From Henricia sp. BOLD:AAB3569 (taxonomy: Eukaryota > Echinodermata > Asteroidea > Spinulosida > Echinasteridae): 64,000 nt of DNA. This document shows positions 22,200-32,469 of this stretch, one piece after another. Position numbers and translations under genes: made by a program. The notes under the pieces are model-generated. The model had not been told where the DNA came from, ran no database searches, and worked only from the letters and a program-made list of their open reading frames with translations. Position 1 is the first letter of the stretch. Every line of letters begins with the position of its first letter. The stretch covers positions 62,001-126,000 of the forward strand of contig JBBELK010001639.1 in NCBI GenBank assembly GCA_037783545.1, read 5' to 3'.

Positions 22200-22930
22200 A
22201 AACGATTTCAGAGAAGTTATCCACTACTATTTTTCCCTAAAATGACTTGCAAGCATCAGTTAGTTCAGATATGATAGAAAAAAAAACGAAATTTAGGAGT
22301 GAATTAATCTGAGTGAAGAACCACCCACTTTCTTAAAAACTACTAATTTCACTCACTATCACATGCTTTGTACACAATGTTTGAAGTATTGGGCAGCTTT
22401 TTAAAAATTTCAAAATGCCCTTATTAAATTTTTGTAAGTTTAATGTTGAAAGGAGTCTCTTAAAGCCACATGGTTTTACAAAAGTAATTGTACATTTTCT
22501 AAAGTCAAATATGACCCATTTGATTTTCATTTAGGCCAACAAAAAATAAGGCAAATTGTTGTGACCCAAGGATCGACCTTTTACGGCCTATTTAAAACAA
22601 TACTTTTTTTCTGATTCTTCGTGCATGTTTTTGTTTTTACAGCAAGCAGAATTGCAGAAAATTAATTAGAGCAACTTGCTTGCATAAGCCTCCGAAAATA
22701 TACTGGAATAACGTTTAATGGAACAAATTTAAATTTGATGTTTATTAGTTTACTAAATGTTTAAAATTTCACCCTTTTCAGTGCTTTGAGGAGAATGCTT
22801 TGAGAAGGCCCATTAATTTTGTGGATATGAAGCTGTTTTTACGAATTCCAGGGAACAACAGCAAACTACTTTGTAGATAGGACAGAAGCCCTTGAAGGAA
22901 ATTTGCACAGTTTGGTTAACTTAAAAAAAA
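22200..22930. other. Intronic stretch without recognised features
   Basis: AT-rich sequence. No convincing ORF, repeat or RNA gene was seen. Confidence 0.4.
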
Positions 22931-22931
22931 A

Positions 22932-24615
22932 TGGAAATGTTCGTCAACATTGTCTGATTCATTAGTTCAATATTTGACTTCAAGTGCAGAAATAATTTGA
23001 ATTTTGAGGTTGAATTCAATATCCGACCACTATAAACGTCTTTATTCTGTAAATGAAAAATAAACAATGCATGTTAGAACAAGTTTGATGATAAAAATGA
23101 GAAATAAAATTATGACATGTCTGATTTTAGGCCCCCAGCCTGGATTTCCATTGTTATAAAACCATGTAAAATGTTATTTTAGTTGTAAAAACCATGGTGT
23201 AAAAACTAAGAGAGAGAAATTTTCATGATTTTTAAATTTTTTCCTACTGCTGTCCAACATTGTCCAAGGAAATGTTCGTCAACATTGTCTGATTCATTAG
23301 TTCAATATTTCACTTCAAGTGCACAAATAATTTGAATTTTTAGGTTGAATTCCATATCCGACCACTATAAACGTCTTTATTTTATATTAAATGAAAAATA
23401 ACAATGCATGTTAGAACAAGTTTGATGATAAAAATGAGAAATACAATTATGACATGTCTGATTTTAGGCCCCCAGCCTGGATTTCCATTGTTATAAAACC
23501 ATGTAAAATGTTAGTTTAGTTGTAAAAACCATGGTGTAAGAACTAAGAAAGAGAAATTTTCATGAATTTTTAATGTTTTCCCACTGCTGTCCAACATTGT
23601 CCAAGGAAATGTTCGTCAACATTGTCTGATTCATTAGTTCAATATTTCACTTCAAGTGCAGAAATAATTTGAATTTTTAGGTTGAATTCCATATCCGACC
23701 ACTATAAACGTCTTTATTTTATATTAAATGAAAAATAAACAATGCATGTTAGAACAAGTTTGATGATAAAAATGAGAAATACAATTATGACATGTCTGAT
23801 TTTAGGCCCCCAGCCTGGATTTCCATTGTTATAAAACCATGTAAAATGTTAGTTTAGTTGTAAAAACCATGGTGTAAGAACTAAGAAAGAGAAATTTTCA
23901 TGAATTTTTAATGTTTTCCCACTGCTGTCCAACATTGTCCAAGGAAATGTTCGTCAACATTGTCTGATTCATTAGTTCAATATTTCACTTCAAGTGCAGA
24001 AATAATTTGAATTTTTAGGTGGAATTCCATATCCGACCACTATAAACGTCTTTATTTTGTATTAAATAAAAAATAAACAATGCATGTTAGAACAAGTTTG
24101 ATGATAAAAATGAGAAATACAATTCTGTTGTGTCTGATTTTGGGCCCCAGCCTGGATTTCCATTGCTATAAAACCATGTAAAATGTTAGTTTGGTTGTAA
24201 AAACCATGGTGTGAAAAATAATAGAGAAATTTTCATGATTTTTAAATTTGTCCCACTTCTGTCCAACATTGTCCAAAGAAATGTTCGTCAACATTGTCTG
24301 ATTCATTAGTTCAATATTTCACTTCAAGTGCAGAAATAATTTGAATTTTTAGGTTGAATTCCATATCCGACCACTATAAACGTCTTTATTTTGTATTAAA
24401 TGAAAAAGAAACAATGCATGTTAGAACAAGTTTGATGATAAAAATGAGAAATACAATTATGACATTGTCTGATTTTAGGCCCCAAGCCTGGATTTCCATT
24501 GTTATAAAACCATGTAAAATTTTAGTTTAGTTGTAAAAACCATGGTGTAAAAACTAAGAGAGAGACATTTTCATGATTTTTAGATTTGTTCCCACTGTTG
24601 TCCAACATTGTTCAA
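22932..24615 (+). repeat. Tandem array of five copies of about 336 bp
   Basis: GGAAATGTTCGTCAACATTG recurs at 22,933, 23,268, 23,605, 23,943 and (variant) 24,277, with spacings of 334-338 bp. The units are highly similar, the middle ones nearly identical. Each contains 'ccaccagcctggatttcc'-like, 'ttataaaaccatgtaaaa' and 'tgtaaaaaccatggtgta' segments. No coding sequence is present. Confidence 0.9.
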
Positions 24616-24616
24616 T

Positions 24617-25010
24617 GTTTTGGCCATGGCATTGGGTCTTAATCTACACGGACAGGCACCCCCGGCCGGGGACAGGAAGTCACCGGGCTGGGCTGGGCGC
24701 GCACTCGTACCGAGAAATGCCGCTTCTCGGCAGGCCATGCACCACGGTCACTGCACGAAAACGGCCCAATATCATTTTCGCGCGGCACGGTGAATCACTG
24801 CACACGTACAAATGTACACGGCAAGTTACCATCCCACATGACCTATTTATGGAGGCATCGCTTTCTCTTCTACGCAGGCGCCCATAATTTTTGACATTGC
24901 TGTTTAATTATTCATGTGCTTCCATAAAGGTTATCGAACTTTTTTCTTACGGAGTAATCAAGACCGAGTTTTCGAGTTCACGTTGTAAGTGTAGGTACGC
25001 CCTCTGGCGG
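24617..25010. other. GC-rich island inside the intron
   Basis: From 24,640 to 24,860 the sequence becomes GC-rich with many CpG ('cgcgcactcgtaccgagaaa', 'cacgaaaacggcccaatatc'), unlike the AT-rich surroundings. The 104-codon ORF over it has no recognisable domain. A CTCF-like CCGCCAGAGGGCG lies on the minus strand at 24,998-25,010. It could be a promoter or a recent insertion; neither is proven. Confidence 0.35.
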
Positions 25011-25227
25011 CTAAAATGAACAATGTGGGGATCGCGAACTCTAACAGTAAATTCGGTCTTGCATCAAGACTAGGAGAGCCGGCGAGGAGTGTCGTCCATG
25101 GCCAGACAGGCAAGCAAGTCAATATCACGTGTGCCATTTCTGGTGAGGTTTGACTCGTGGCTTACAGAATATCGTCAGAAACTGTGACGAAGGCGACTTT
25201 TGCGGAGTTATTTGCGACAATGAAACG

Positions 25228-25392
25228 ATAATGCACATTCATTTATTTGAATTACACCAAATGAAATCAAATGCTGGTTATACTGCAAAAATGAAACCGG
25301 GATATACGTAATTCTCCAAATCGGCGCGAAATTGAATTTATGTTTTACAAATTTAAATGCGCATTTTCCAAAATTGTCCGGGAAAACCTATA
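25228..25392 (+). repeat. Dispersed repeat, first of a direct pair
   Basis: About 165 bp ('tgcacattcatttatttgaa' to 'aaaattgtccgggaaaacct') repeated directly at 27,058-27,216 with about 90 % identity by eye. Confidence 0.75.
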
Positions 25393-25477
25393 GTAAGTCT
25401 GTGAAAACCTGGCAATTGGTATTCTCTTTTTGCATGGAACCGCGGCCATGGCTAAACAACTACATGTAACATGCAAT

Positions 25478-25788
25478 AACAAATTTGGAAAAAATTGTAC
25501 ATTTGTTAGTAAAAGAAGAATTCGTTTTCGTGCGAAATAGAATGGACGTTTAAAATCCCTGTTTCTATTTAACAAATGATAATTCTATTCCCATAAAGGT
25601 ACATTCGGTCGTAAAAAGTCAGCACACGATTTCCCGAATGTGCGTGAATTTAGCCTAATGCCATTTCATTTTAGCTCGAAATCGAAGGCACGTCCGCATT
25701 CCTGTATTCCTTTTAATTTATCATCAATCTATTTCGCTAATGAGCATCCGATTTCGCGTGCAGTGTTATTTAACGTCTGCCTTGCACA
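25478..25788 (+). repeat. Dispersed repeat, copy 2
   Basis: Matches 20,405-20,705. The preceding 'ggaaccgcggccatggctaa' at 25,436 also matches 19,517, so the ancestral element was longer and the first copy is split around the P450 I-helix exon. Confidence 0.65.
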
Positions 25789-25799
25789 ACCATTCTCAG

Positions 25800-27055
25800 A
25801 CATACATGTATGCCTTGGTACCGAGACAGGCCATTTGGAGGATAACCGTTGGTTAACAACTGGACAAAATATCTCCCACACTAATGGACAACATTTGTTG
25901 CAGTGGTAACTAAAATCCTATGTCAAAATGATCTATTGAGATGCCAATGTTCTATTGTCGGAAAACATCAATTTACACACACTTTACGTATATAAACATC
26001 TTGAATACAGCATTGCTTGTATACGTACAGCGATCATTTAAAAAAGTTTCTCTCGATGTCAAACTTGCAAAAACTTAATTTAAATAATGTTCCAGTTAGA
26101 GGTATTATAGCAAAATAGGTAAATCGGGGTTATTTCGGGAAAGTGAAAACTACTGCTTCCTCGATGTTGGATGTTTGAGACTAACCCTCTTAGTTTTACC
26201 TGAGGATTCTTCCAAAATCCTTTGACCAGTAGCCATTATCACTTGCCCTCAAACCATGTTGTATTTTATATAGAGGAGTATGCATGTACGAATGTGTACT
26301 ACATTATATGCACATACAGTACATTACTGTCGCAGATCAGTGCAACCGGTCGCCAGCTGCAAAACAGTGATGCACTCTTTACAAATCCCAAAACCTACTC
26401 TTCAAAACGTTATCACTGCTATCCCTGACATGTATTGAAAATCAAAATTGGGGCTTGAAATACCATCCAAAATGCGGCTTTTTAACACAACACGTTTTTG
26501 CACGTGAATTCTGCTACATGATGTACTTTGTTGGTAAACTTAGTGCGCTTTTTCAAAGCCAATATATCCAATGTTCGGCATCTCACCCCAAGGCATGGTC
26601 AAATTTACCCAGAACAATATCCACTCATTTCTTGGTTAATATATGCTCATTTCGTGTCTACAAATCTAACATGAGCAACAGTTGGCTAGAAAAATAAAGG
26701 CTAACAAAATGAGGGAATCCGTTTACCCAACGATTCATTTGCCCAATATTTTTTACAAGATAATTTTGATTCATTTGATGAATATAAGAACACACGCATT
26801 GATGCTCATTTAGCCTACAATACATTGGTTAATTAATCAATCAAAGTTGTACATGTATTATGATATGTACATAGGCATGTATACTTTATTTAAATTGAAT
26901 GAATAATATGCGAATTTATAACAAATGAAAAGGATTATTCAATTCAGCCCGTGTCGCAATAACAACTTATTTTTCTGCGAATTGGATTGCACATTCGTAA
27001 TAATTGGCAACGTATACTGAAACCGAAAACCTAATAACGTATTTGTAATCCTTTA
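25800..27055. other. Intronic stretch without recognised features
   Basis: Several ORFs of 65-90 codons lack domains, splice context or similarity. No repeat was recognised. Confidence 0.4.
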
Positions 27056-27057
27056 AA

Positions 27058-27216
27058 CGTTATGCACATTCATTTATTTGAATGACGCAAAATGAAATCA
27101 AATGCTAGTTATTGCGAAAATGACACCGGGATATGCGTCATTCTCCAAATCGGCGCGAAATTGAATATGTTTTACAAATTTAAATGCGCATTTTCCAAAA
27201 TTGTCCGGGAAACCTA
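27058..27216 (+). repeat. Dispersed repeat, second of a direct pair
   Basis: Matches 25,228-25,392. It is followed within 20 bp by the hairpin MITE at 27,237. Confidence 0.75.
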
Positions 27217-27236
27217 TATTTACTCGGTCCCGTCGT

Positions 27237-27384
27237 ATAGACCGTATCGAATAGCCGCCATTTCGTGGGGCAGTTTCTTTGTTCCTTGAGGACATGCATG
27301 GTTGCACATATTGTGCTTCCATTGTTGAACGGTTTAAGTAACAAAAAGTGCCCCACGAAATTGCGGCTATTCGATACGGTCTAT
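27237..27384. mobile_element. MITE-like hairpin, 36-bp arms
   Basis: ATAGACCGTATCGAATAGCC... at 27,237-27,272 is inverted-repeated at 27,349-27,384 with one or two mismatches around a 76-bp loop. It encodes nothing. Both arms contain the same stretch of the apparent reading frames on either strand, so the longer ORFs here are artefacts. Confidence 0.8.
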
Positions 27385-27645
27385 TGACCTTTGCTCTGAA
27401 GTTGGCTTTACATAACAAAATAAACCGTAAGCAGTCAATCTGAGAGTGAACATTTTCACCACACAGAAGCTTTTGTGTGTCATGCATAATGAAGCTGTTA
27501 CGTGAATATTTCAATGCCAACTTAATTATATAAAAAAAGTTTGTCAAATTTTGATTTATTTTGTTGCTCGGTATACATCCATTGAAAAACGACGCATGTG
27601 ACAAGTATCTCCTTTTGAATGCCATCCGGCAAGAATTCTTTTAGA

Positions 27646-27998
27646 ATGAATCCTTTTAGGATGAATCCTTTTAGGATGAATCCTTTTAGGATGAATCCTT
27701 TTAGGATGAATCCTTTTAGGATGAATCCTTTTAGGATGAATCCTTTTAGGATGAATCCTTTTAGGATGAATCCTTTTAGGATGAATCCTTTTAGGATGAA
27801 TCCTTTTAGGATGAATCCTTTTAGGATGAATCCTTTTAGGATGAATCCTTTTAGGATGAATCCTTTTAGGATGAATCCTTTTAGGATGAATCCTTTTAGG
27901 ATGAATCCTTTTAGGATGAATCCTTTTAGGATGAATCCTTTTAGGATGAATCCTTTTAGGATGAATCCTTTTAGGATGAATCCTTTTAGGATGAATCC
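27646..27998 (+). repeat. 15-bp minisatellite, 23 perfect copies plus one partial
   Basis: ATGAATCCTTTTAGG repeats without a single change from 27,646 to 27,990, with a partial unit to 27,998. Because 15 is divisible by 3 and no frame has a stop, three frames stay open as pentapeptide repeats (NPFRM, FILKG, HPKRI). They are not evidence of a protein. Perfect identity points to recent expansion or strong homogenisation. Confidence 0.95.
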
Positions 27999-28269
27999 AA
28001 GGTAATATGTAGTTTGCCTTGACAACCTTCACGCTGTTTGAGGAAATGTTCGGGAGCCCGCGATAAACGTATAGTTTGCGTCATTGCCGTTAAGAAAGAA
28101 AACAAATGAAAATTTTGAACCCTTAAATATAGTATACATGATTGGTAAACTGTTACAAATAGTTTGATCCCCTGTGTGATTGAAGATATGCATGATTAAA
28201 ACCAACCTGAGCAAAAACCAGCTCTTTACTTCGTCTAACGTTTGAGAAAACAGTAAAAAAACGTTTGCA

Positions 28270-28480
28270 GTCATTTCGCCCTAAAACCACTTCGCCCCTA
28301 CCACTTCCCCATGAACCACTTCGCCCTGAACCACGGCCTGTGCACGATTGTTTTAGGGCGAAGTGTCATTTGGACAAGGTAATGTTTGGACGAAGTGGTT
28401 TGGGGGAAAATGGCACTTGGGCGACGTGGTTGGGGGCGAAATGGCACTTTGACGAAATGGTTTTGGGGCGAATTGAATTT
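28270..28480. repeat. Short GGCGAAGTGGTTTT-type repeat
   Basis: Variants of TTCGCCCTAAAACCACTTCG run in one orientation up to about 28,335, then appear as the complement (GGCGAAGTGTCATT, GGACGAAGTGGTTTGG, GGCGAAATGGCAC) to 28,470. The result is an imperfect inverted arrangement of units of about 25 bp. Confidence 0.7.
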
Positions 28481-28694
28481 ACGTCTCGCGAGACGAACAA
28501 TAATTGTTTTGCTCATTTCTCAAAGACTATAATAGCACTTCAGACAAAACCATTTCAGGGTATGTTTTCTGCCGTCATCATGTTTATATCGTGTATGTTA
28601 TGTGTAAATCTGTGAGCATTTCTGATTCTTCGAGATACCAATCATGTGTACTGCCTTTAACGATTATGTGTTTTTCTCTCTGAACTACAAATAG

Positions 28695-29028
28695 ATCCAC
28701 GAGGAGTTGGATAGCGTAGTGGGCGGCGGGCGCCAGCCGGCTTGGACTGACAAGTATTGTCTCCCGTACTGCGAGGCCGTCATGCTAGAGCTGCTTCGCT
28801 ACCGACCAACGGGCGCACTCGCCGTGCCACACGTGTCTCAAGAAGACGCCCAACTGTTGGGGCACAGCATTCCAAAAGACTGCACGGTGCTGGTAAACAT
28901 CTACGCGGCTCACCATGACCCGGCATACTGGGACGAGCCAGAGTCATTCCGACCCGAACGATTCCTATCGACTGACGGGAAGGTGGTTGTCAAGCCTTCG
29001 CATGCCTCTTATTTTCCGTTTGGCGTTG
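28695..29028 (+). CDS. Cytochrome P450, K-helix to haem-loop exon
   Basis: The second recognised P450 exon, 111 codons plus one base, from ATAG|ATC to GTTG|GTGAGT. It carries the K-helix ExxR as ELLR in CEAVMLELLRYRP, the IPKDCTVLVNIYAAHHDP segment, the meander motif FRPERF, and the first half of the haem loop, FPFGVG. The intron splits the glycine codon before RR, and that phase-1 position matches the last intron of vertebrate CYP2 genes. Two exons that are separate in vertebrate CYP2 genes are fused here. ExxR and FRPERF are intact, so nothing marks this part as a pseudogene. Confidence 0.92.
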
Positions 29029-29384
29029 GTGAGTTTTGGAAGGGAATACATTACAACAAGAATCTCCCGTAACAACAGTTAACATTGGGCAAAACACAGG
29101 AAAAATGCAAACTACATGTATATATTTGGTCCAAGCGTGGTTAAAGAAAAATCGTGAGAAATTTCACTTTTTTTGTTCAGTGATTTCTGCAGAAAGGCTA
29201 ATACTATCCTACCCGCAATATCTCCTGTGTGCGAGAAATTGCCACCTGAAGATGGTTTTAATCCTTTAGAGGAGCGTGTCTAGATTTTCTCGAAATTTGA
29301 TTTAGATGTAACTTAACAATTATATAAAATACCACCCAAAAATACTATTCATGACAAGAAAACAAAAATGTTTGTACAAATATG

Positions 29385-29523
29385 AAAGGCACGGGCTCGT
29401 CAGAAATGCGCGCGCGCCAAATTCGTGCCACGAAATACGAAGCTCCATGCCTTTGCTATGGAGCTGCGTATTCCTTGGCACGAATTTGGCGCGCGCACAT
29501 TGCTGACGAGCCTGTGCCTTTAA
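29385..29523. mobile_element. Foldback repeat with arms of about 62 bp
   Basis: AAAGGCACGGGCTCGTCAG... at 29,385-29,447 is inverted-repeated at 29,460-29,523. Both arms contain GCGCGCGC and AATTCGTGCCA. The loop is about 12 bp, so a near-complete hairpin is possible. Confidence 0.8.
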
Positions 29524-29684
29524 GGTAAAATTTTTTAGAGTTAAGTTAAGGACTTGACCGTTAATAGTGACACAACCCGCAATCGCGCTGTTTCGCTTCC
29601 ATACCAGAATTCAAAATCGGACTGAAGTTTGCTTTTCCGACTATATTTCATAATGCTAATAGCTGTAGCATAATTTTTACTCAC

Positions 29685-29903
29685 ATTGGAACCTCCATGC
29701 GAAATATCCAAATGCACAGGATCAGTACTTCGAAAGAAAAAGACTTTATTAATAATTAATGACCCATTTTTGAACTGACATTTACAAATATAACGAACTC
29801 GTCCGGCGCCGTCCGGACATGGAAAAGATCCATTCATATACTGTGTCACACTGCGCTGAGCTCCTAGGAACCCGACCGAGATCGCGGCGAGTAGCGCCAC
29901 CAT
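29685..29903 (-). CDS. Possible first coding exon of a secreted protein
   Basis: On the minus strand an ATG in fair context (gactcATGG) opens MVALLAAISVGFLGAQRS, a convincing signal peptide with a hydrophobic core and small residues before the likely cut. About 50 further residues follow, including CPDG, CKCQFKNGS and DPVHLDISHGGSN. The frame then meets a strong donor, AAT|GTGAGTAA, giving a phase-0 exon of exactly 73 codons. Three cysteines and an N-glycosylation site (NGS) fit an extracellular domain, perhaps Ig-like, but no family is recognised. No following exon was found on this strand within the window. It lies inside the last P450 intron, so if real it is a nested antisense gene. It may be a chance ORF. 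Confidence 0.4.
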
Positions 29904-30189
29904 GAGTCACAAAATGTGCTGTGTAGCGTTTGACGTAAATGAAGCCTGGGTACTAGGGACAAACCGTACTAGTAACAAACACGCACCATCCCCAATTTGT
30001 TTATGCAGACGCATATGTGGCGGTGTGTTCAACAGGGCTGCTGTCGATCATGTCCATAAATTAGTTTACAAAATCCTCGGAAATATGCGGCCTAGTAGAA
30101 GCGCGGGAGTTTCAGATTCGTAATGAGAAAAATTCTTGGGACCCATGTTGTAAGTATGGGAGAAAAAAATGTGATCTTGTCACGCTCCT

Positions 30190-30270
30190 TTAAAGGCACA
30201 GGCTCGTGAGCAATGCGCGCGCGCTAAATTCGTGCCACGAAATACGCGGCTCCATAGCAGTGCTTTGCGC
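30190..30270 (+). repeat. Half copy of the 29,385 foldback repeat
   Basis: AAAGGCACAGGCTCGTGAGC, GCGCGCGCTAAATTCGTGCC and 'gaaatacgcggctcca' match one arm of the foldback element 800 bp upstream. The second arm is missing. Confidence 0.75.
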
Positions 30271-30274
30271 GCGC

Positions 30275-31910
30275 CACTTTAGTTTTCCCGCTTCAACCAC
30301 TGCTAAACTTCGCCGCATATCCTGCGAAGCCAATCAGCACACCGCTTACAAAATCGTTAGGATTGTTGCACGCATAGCCAATCACAATCGGGTATCGCGC
30401 CGCGCCTCCTAACGTCATGCATATGCATATATACAGCCGGTCCGCAGCGCTTGCAAAAAAAGACGATGAAACACACCCCAAAAATCGGCAAATATTTCCC
30501 ACTGCTAATAACAGTCCATGTTTCCCTTCTACACAAAAAATATGTAATATTCTACCCATAAATAATGAACATTCTACGTACATTTGTCTAGTCCAGTCGG
30601 GATCCAACGAAATCTAACGGCATTCCGAAAATAACAGAAATCAAAAATTACCGCCGTGGCGCCGTATGGTTTTCCGTAGTCTGATTGGCTAACGATGACG
30701 TCATTGCTCGTTCCAGAATAGACTGCTTTACGGTCCACCTATTTTGCGTTGGTTAAGTTGTACGCAGAGAGCTTTATTGAATCGCCCCGAATTCAAGTAC
30801 ACATACCTTATTTTTTTAAATATCTATATTTCTCTTCTTTGAACAGTATTATTAAGCCCCACTAAATCAAAACCAGTAAGCTATTAAAACTAAAAGCATA
30901 GCCAATAAGCCAGGCGTGTATTTAATCAAGTTTTGATAAGTTTTTCCTTAAAATCACTTAGCAAGGATTTGCAAGTTCAAATTTAAATCTGAAGATTTTA
31001 CTTTTTTGTACACAAGATTTAAGTAAAGGTCAGTTACTCTATTTCCCAATCTTCTGTTTCCTTGCTTTATGTTTACATCTGCCCAAATAAATTTAAATAA
31101 ACAGCCAAACTCACTTTTGTTTTTGTGACACAGAAACACATCATGACATAAAATGATAGACTGTTAACGGTTTTCTTTATTTATTCACTGTCACACAACT
31201 TTACACACTACACAACTGATAAATAAATATGTTAAAACATGTATTATATAGATACGACGTGGTGGATTTCAAAAACGTAAATATTGCCAAAAATGTAACC
31301 CAAAATACACTGTACATGCAAAACCATCTGCTGAATAAATAGTCACATCAATTAAAAAGTTTTGCTGTTGCAGAGAGTACATCATGAAGAAATAATTATT
31401 AATTAAACTCCTTAACAGCATTGTTCAATTCCAACTTTTTTAGGATACTGAAAATAAAGAATACTCTCTGACAATATTTATTAAAAATATTTAAATTGGA
31501 ACACAGCAAGATGTTTGTTTGACGGTGGGATTTCTGGTCCAAAAGGGGTAGTTTGTGTTGCGAAACAGACTTGTGAAACCAGCGACAGTTTGGGGAGATT
31601 GTTGTCTGTGTTTGTGCAAAATTTTAGTGTAAAAACCATGCCCTGTTTGTTTGTTTTAGCACACAAAAATGATTATCAGTTCCTCTTCGTGAGCTTCGTC
31701 GAGTGCGTAGTTTTCATTCCAGGCGTAAATGTGTGCTATTACATTAACAACGTCGTTGCGTGCCCCTGCACATGATATATTGGGCCTTTAATGAGTGGAA
31801 TTTTTACAAAATAAAGTGCTAACATTAACGAAGTCTCGAGGTATTACTTTCAGACTTCGTATACTGTAATCCGAGCAATATTTAGTGAGCCCGCCCTCTT
31901 GTGGTTTTTC
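30275..31910. other. Intronic stretch without recognised genes
   Basis: Single-copy-looking sequence. 'ccgccctcttgtgg' at 31,891-31,904 is a CTCF-like core on the minus strand. ORFs up to 104 codons have no recognisable features. Confidence 0.4.
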
Positions 31911-31917
31911 CATTGTT

Positions 31918-31973
31918 ACTGCGGTGTATGCCAATTGTGACGTCACGTAAACGCGTTGGAGATACACCGCAGT
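31918..31973. promoter_or_regulatory. Hairpin enclosing CCAAT and CRE motifs
   Basis: ACTGCGGTGTAT and ATACACCGCAGT form a perfect 12-bp inverted repeat with a 32-bp loop holding CCAAT and TGACGTCA. It lies 76 bp before the last P450 exon. It may be a small MITE or a regulatory hairpin. Confidence 0.45.
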
Positions 31974-32049
31974 TTTCGTTTATCGGATTAGTCTATACTG
32001 ATGGCTGAAGTAAAACATATACTTCCTACTTTATTTGTTGCTTTCTCAG

Positions 32050-32234
32050 GTCGGCGCGTGTGTGCGGGTGAACAGCTAGCCCGAATGGAGTTTTTTCTGT
32101 TCATGGTCAGTCTTCTGCAGCGATTCAAGTTCACCTTACCCGAGGGCGACTCGCACCCCGACATGGATGGCATATTCCAGGTCACGCTGTCCCCAGCTCC
32201 TTACCGTGTTTGTGCCACACCCAGACATTGTTAA
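32050..32234 (+). CDS. Cytochrome P450, haem-binding last exon with stop
   Basis: The last coding exon starts after CTTTCTCAG and completes the glycine codon of the haem loop, giving FGVGRRVCAGEQLAR with the axial cysteine in place. It continues with the L helix and the C-terminal strands (MEFFLFMVSLLQRFKFTLPE, PAPYRVCATPRHC) and ends at TAA, 32,232-32,234. Length and C-terminus are normal for the CYP2 clan. With the two upstream exons it gives about 252 residues, the C-terminal half of a P450 of roughly 490. All catalytic landmarks visible here are intact. A hydrophobic core and a near-standard Cys-ligand loop support an active enzyme; the substrate cannot be told. Confidence 0.93.
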
Positions 32235-32434
32235 AATGTAGCCCTTTCCTGAACGATGGGCTTCAATTTAAAGCCAATGTTCACGGCTATTTCACGATCA
32301 GGTGTACCATTAAGCAGCCAAAATTTGTGAAAAATTAACTTGCTTAAATCGAGTTATCAAACATATCAGCTGATTGCTACATGTCTGGAGTATATTCAGC
32401 TGAAATGTTTTCGCAAAAACTGCATTCCTTCCAA

Positions 32435-32440
32435 AATAAA
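32435..32440 (+). terminator. Possible polyadenylation signal of the P450
   Basis: AATAAA, 200 bp after the stop codon. It is the first canonical signal downstream; a cleavage site cannot be seen from sequence. Confidence 0.4.
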
Positions 32441-32469
32441 TGTCAGTTTTGTATTTCATGCTGTAGAGT

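Larger units (their letters stand above)
20325..28694 (+). other. P450 intron of 8.4 kb filled with repeats
   Basis: A phase-0 intron between the I-helix and K-helix exons, from GTAGGT at 20,325 to ATAG at 28,694. It carries a broken Tc1/IS630 transposase, a RecQ-like fragment, a 336-bp tandem array, a MITE, a 15-bp minisatellite and dispersed repeats, listed separately. Confidence 0.8.
29029..32049 (+). other. P450 last intron, 3.0 kb
   Basis: A phase-1 intron from GTGAGT to CTTTCTCAG. It holds a foldback repeat, a related half copy, a possible antisense first exon and a small hairpin, listed separately. Confidence 0.85.

Noticed and set aside
27098-27625. 175-codon minus-strand ORF
   Set aside because: It runs through the hairpin MITE (both arms translate to YRIAAISWG) and a dispersed repeat; no domain.
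27522-28032. ORFs of 128-167 codons on both strands over the minisatellite
   Set aside because: They exist only because the 15-bp repeat has no stop in any of three frames; there is no start context, splice site or domain.
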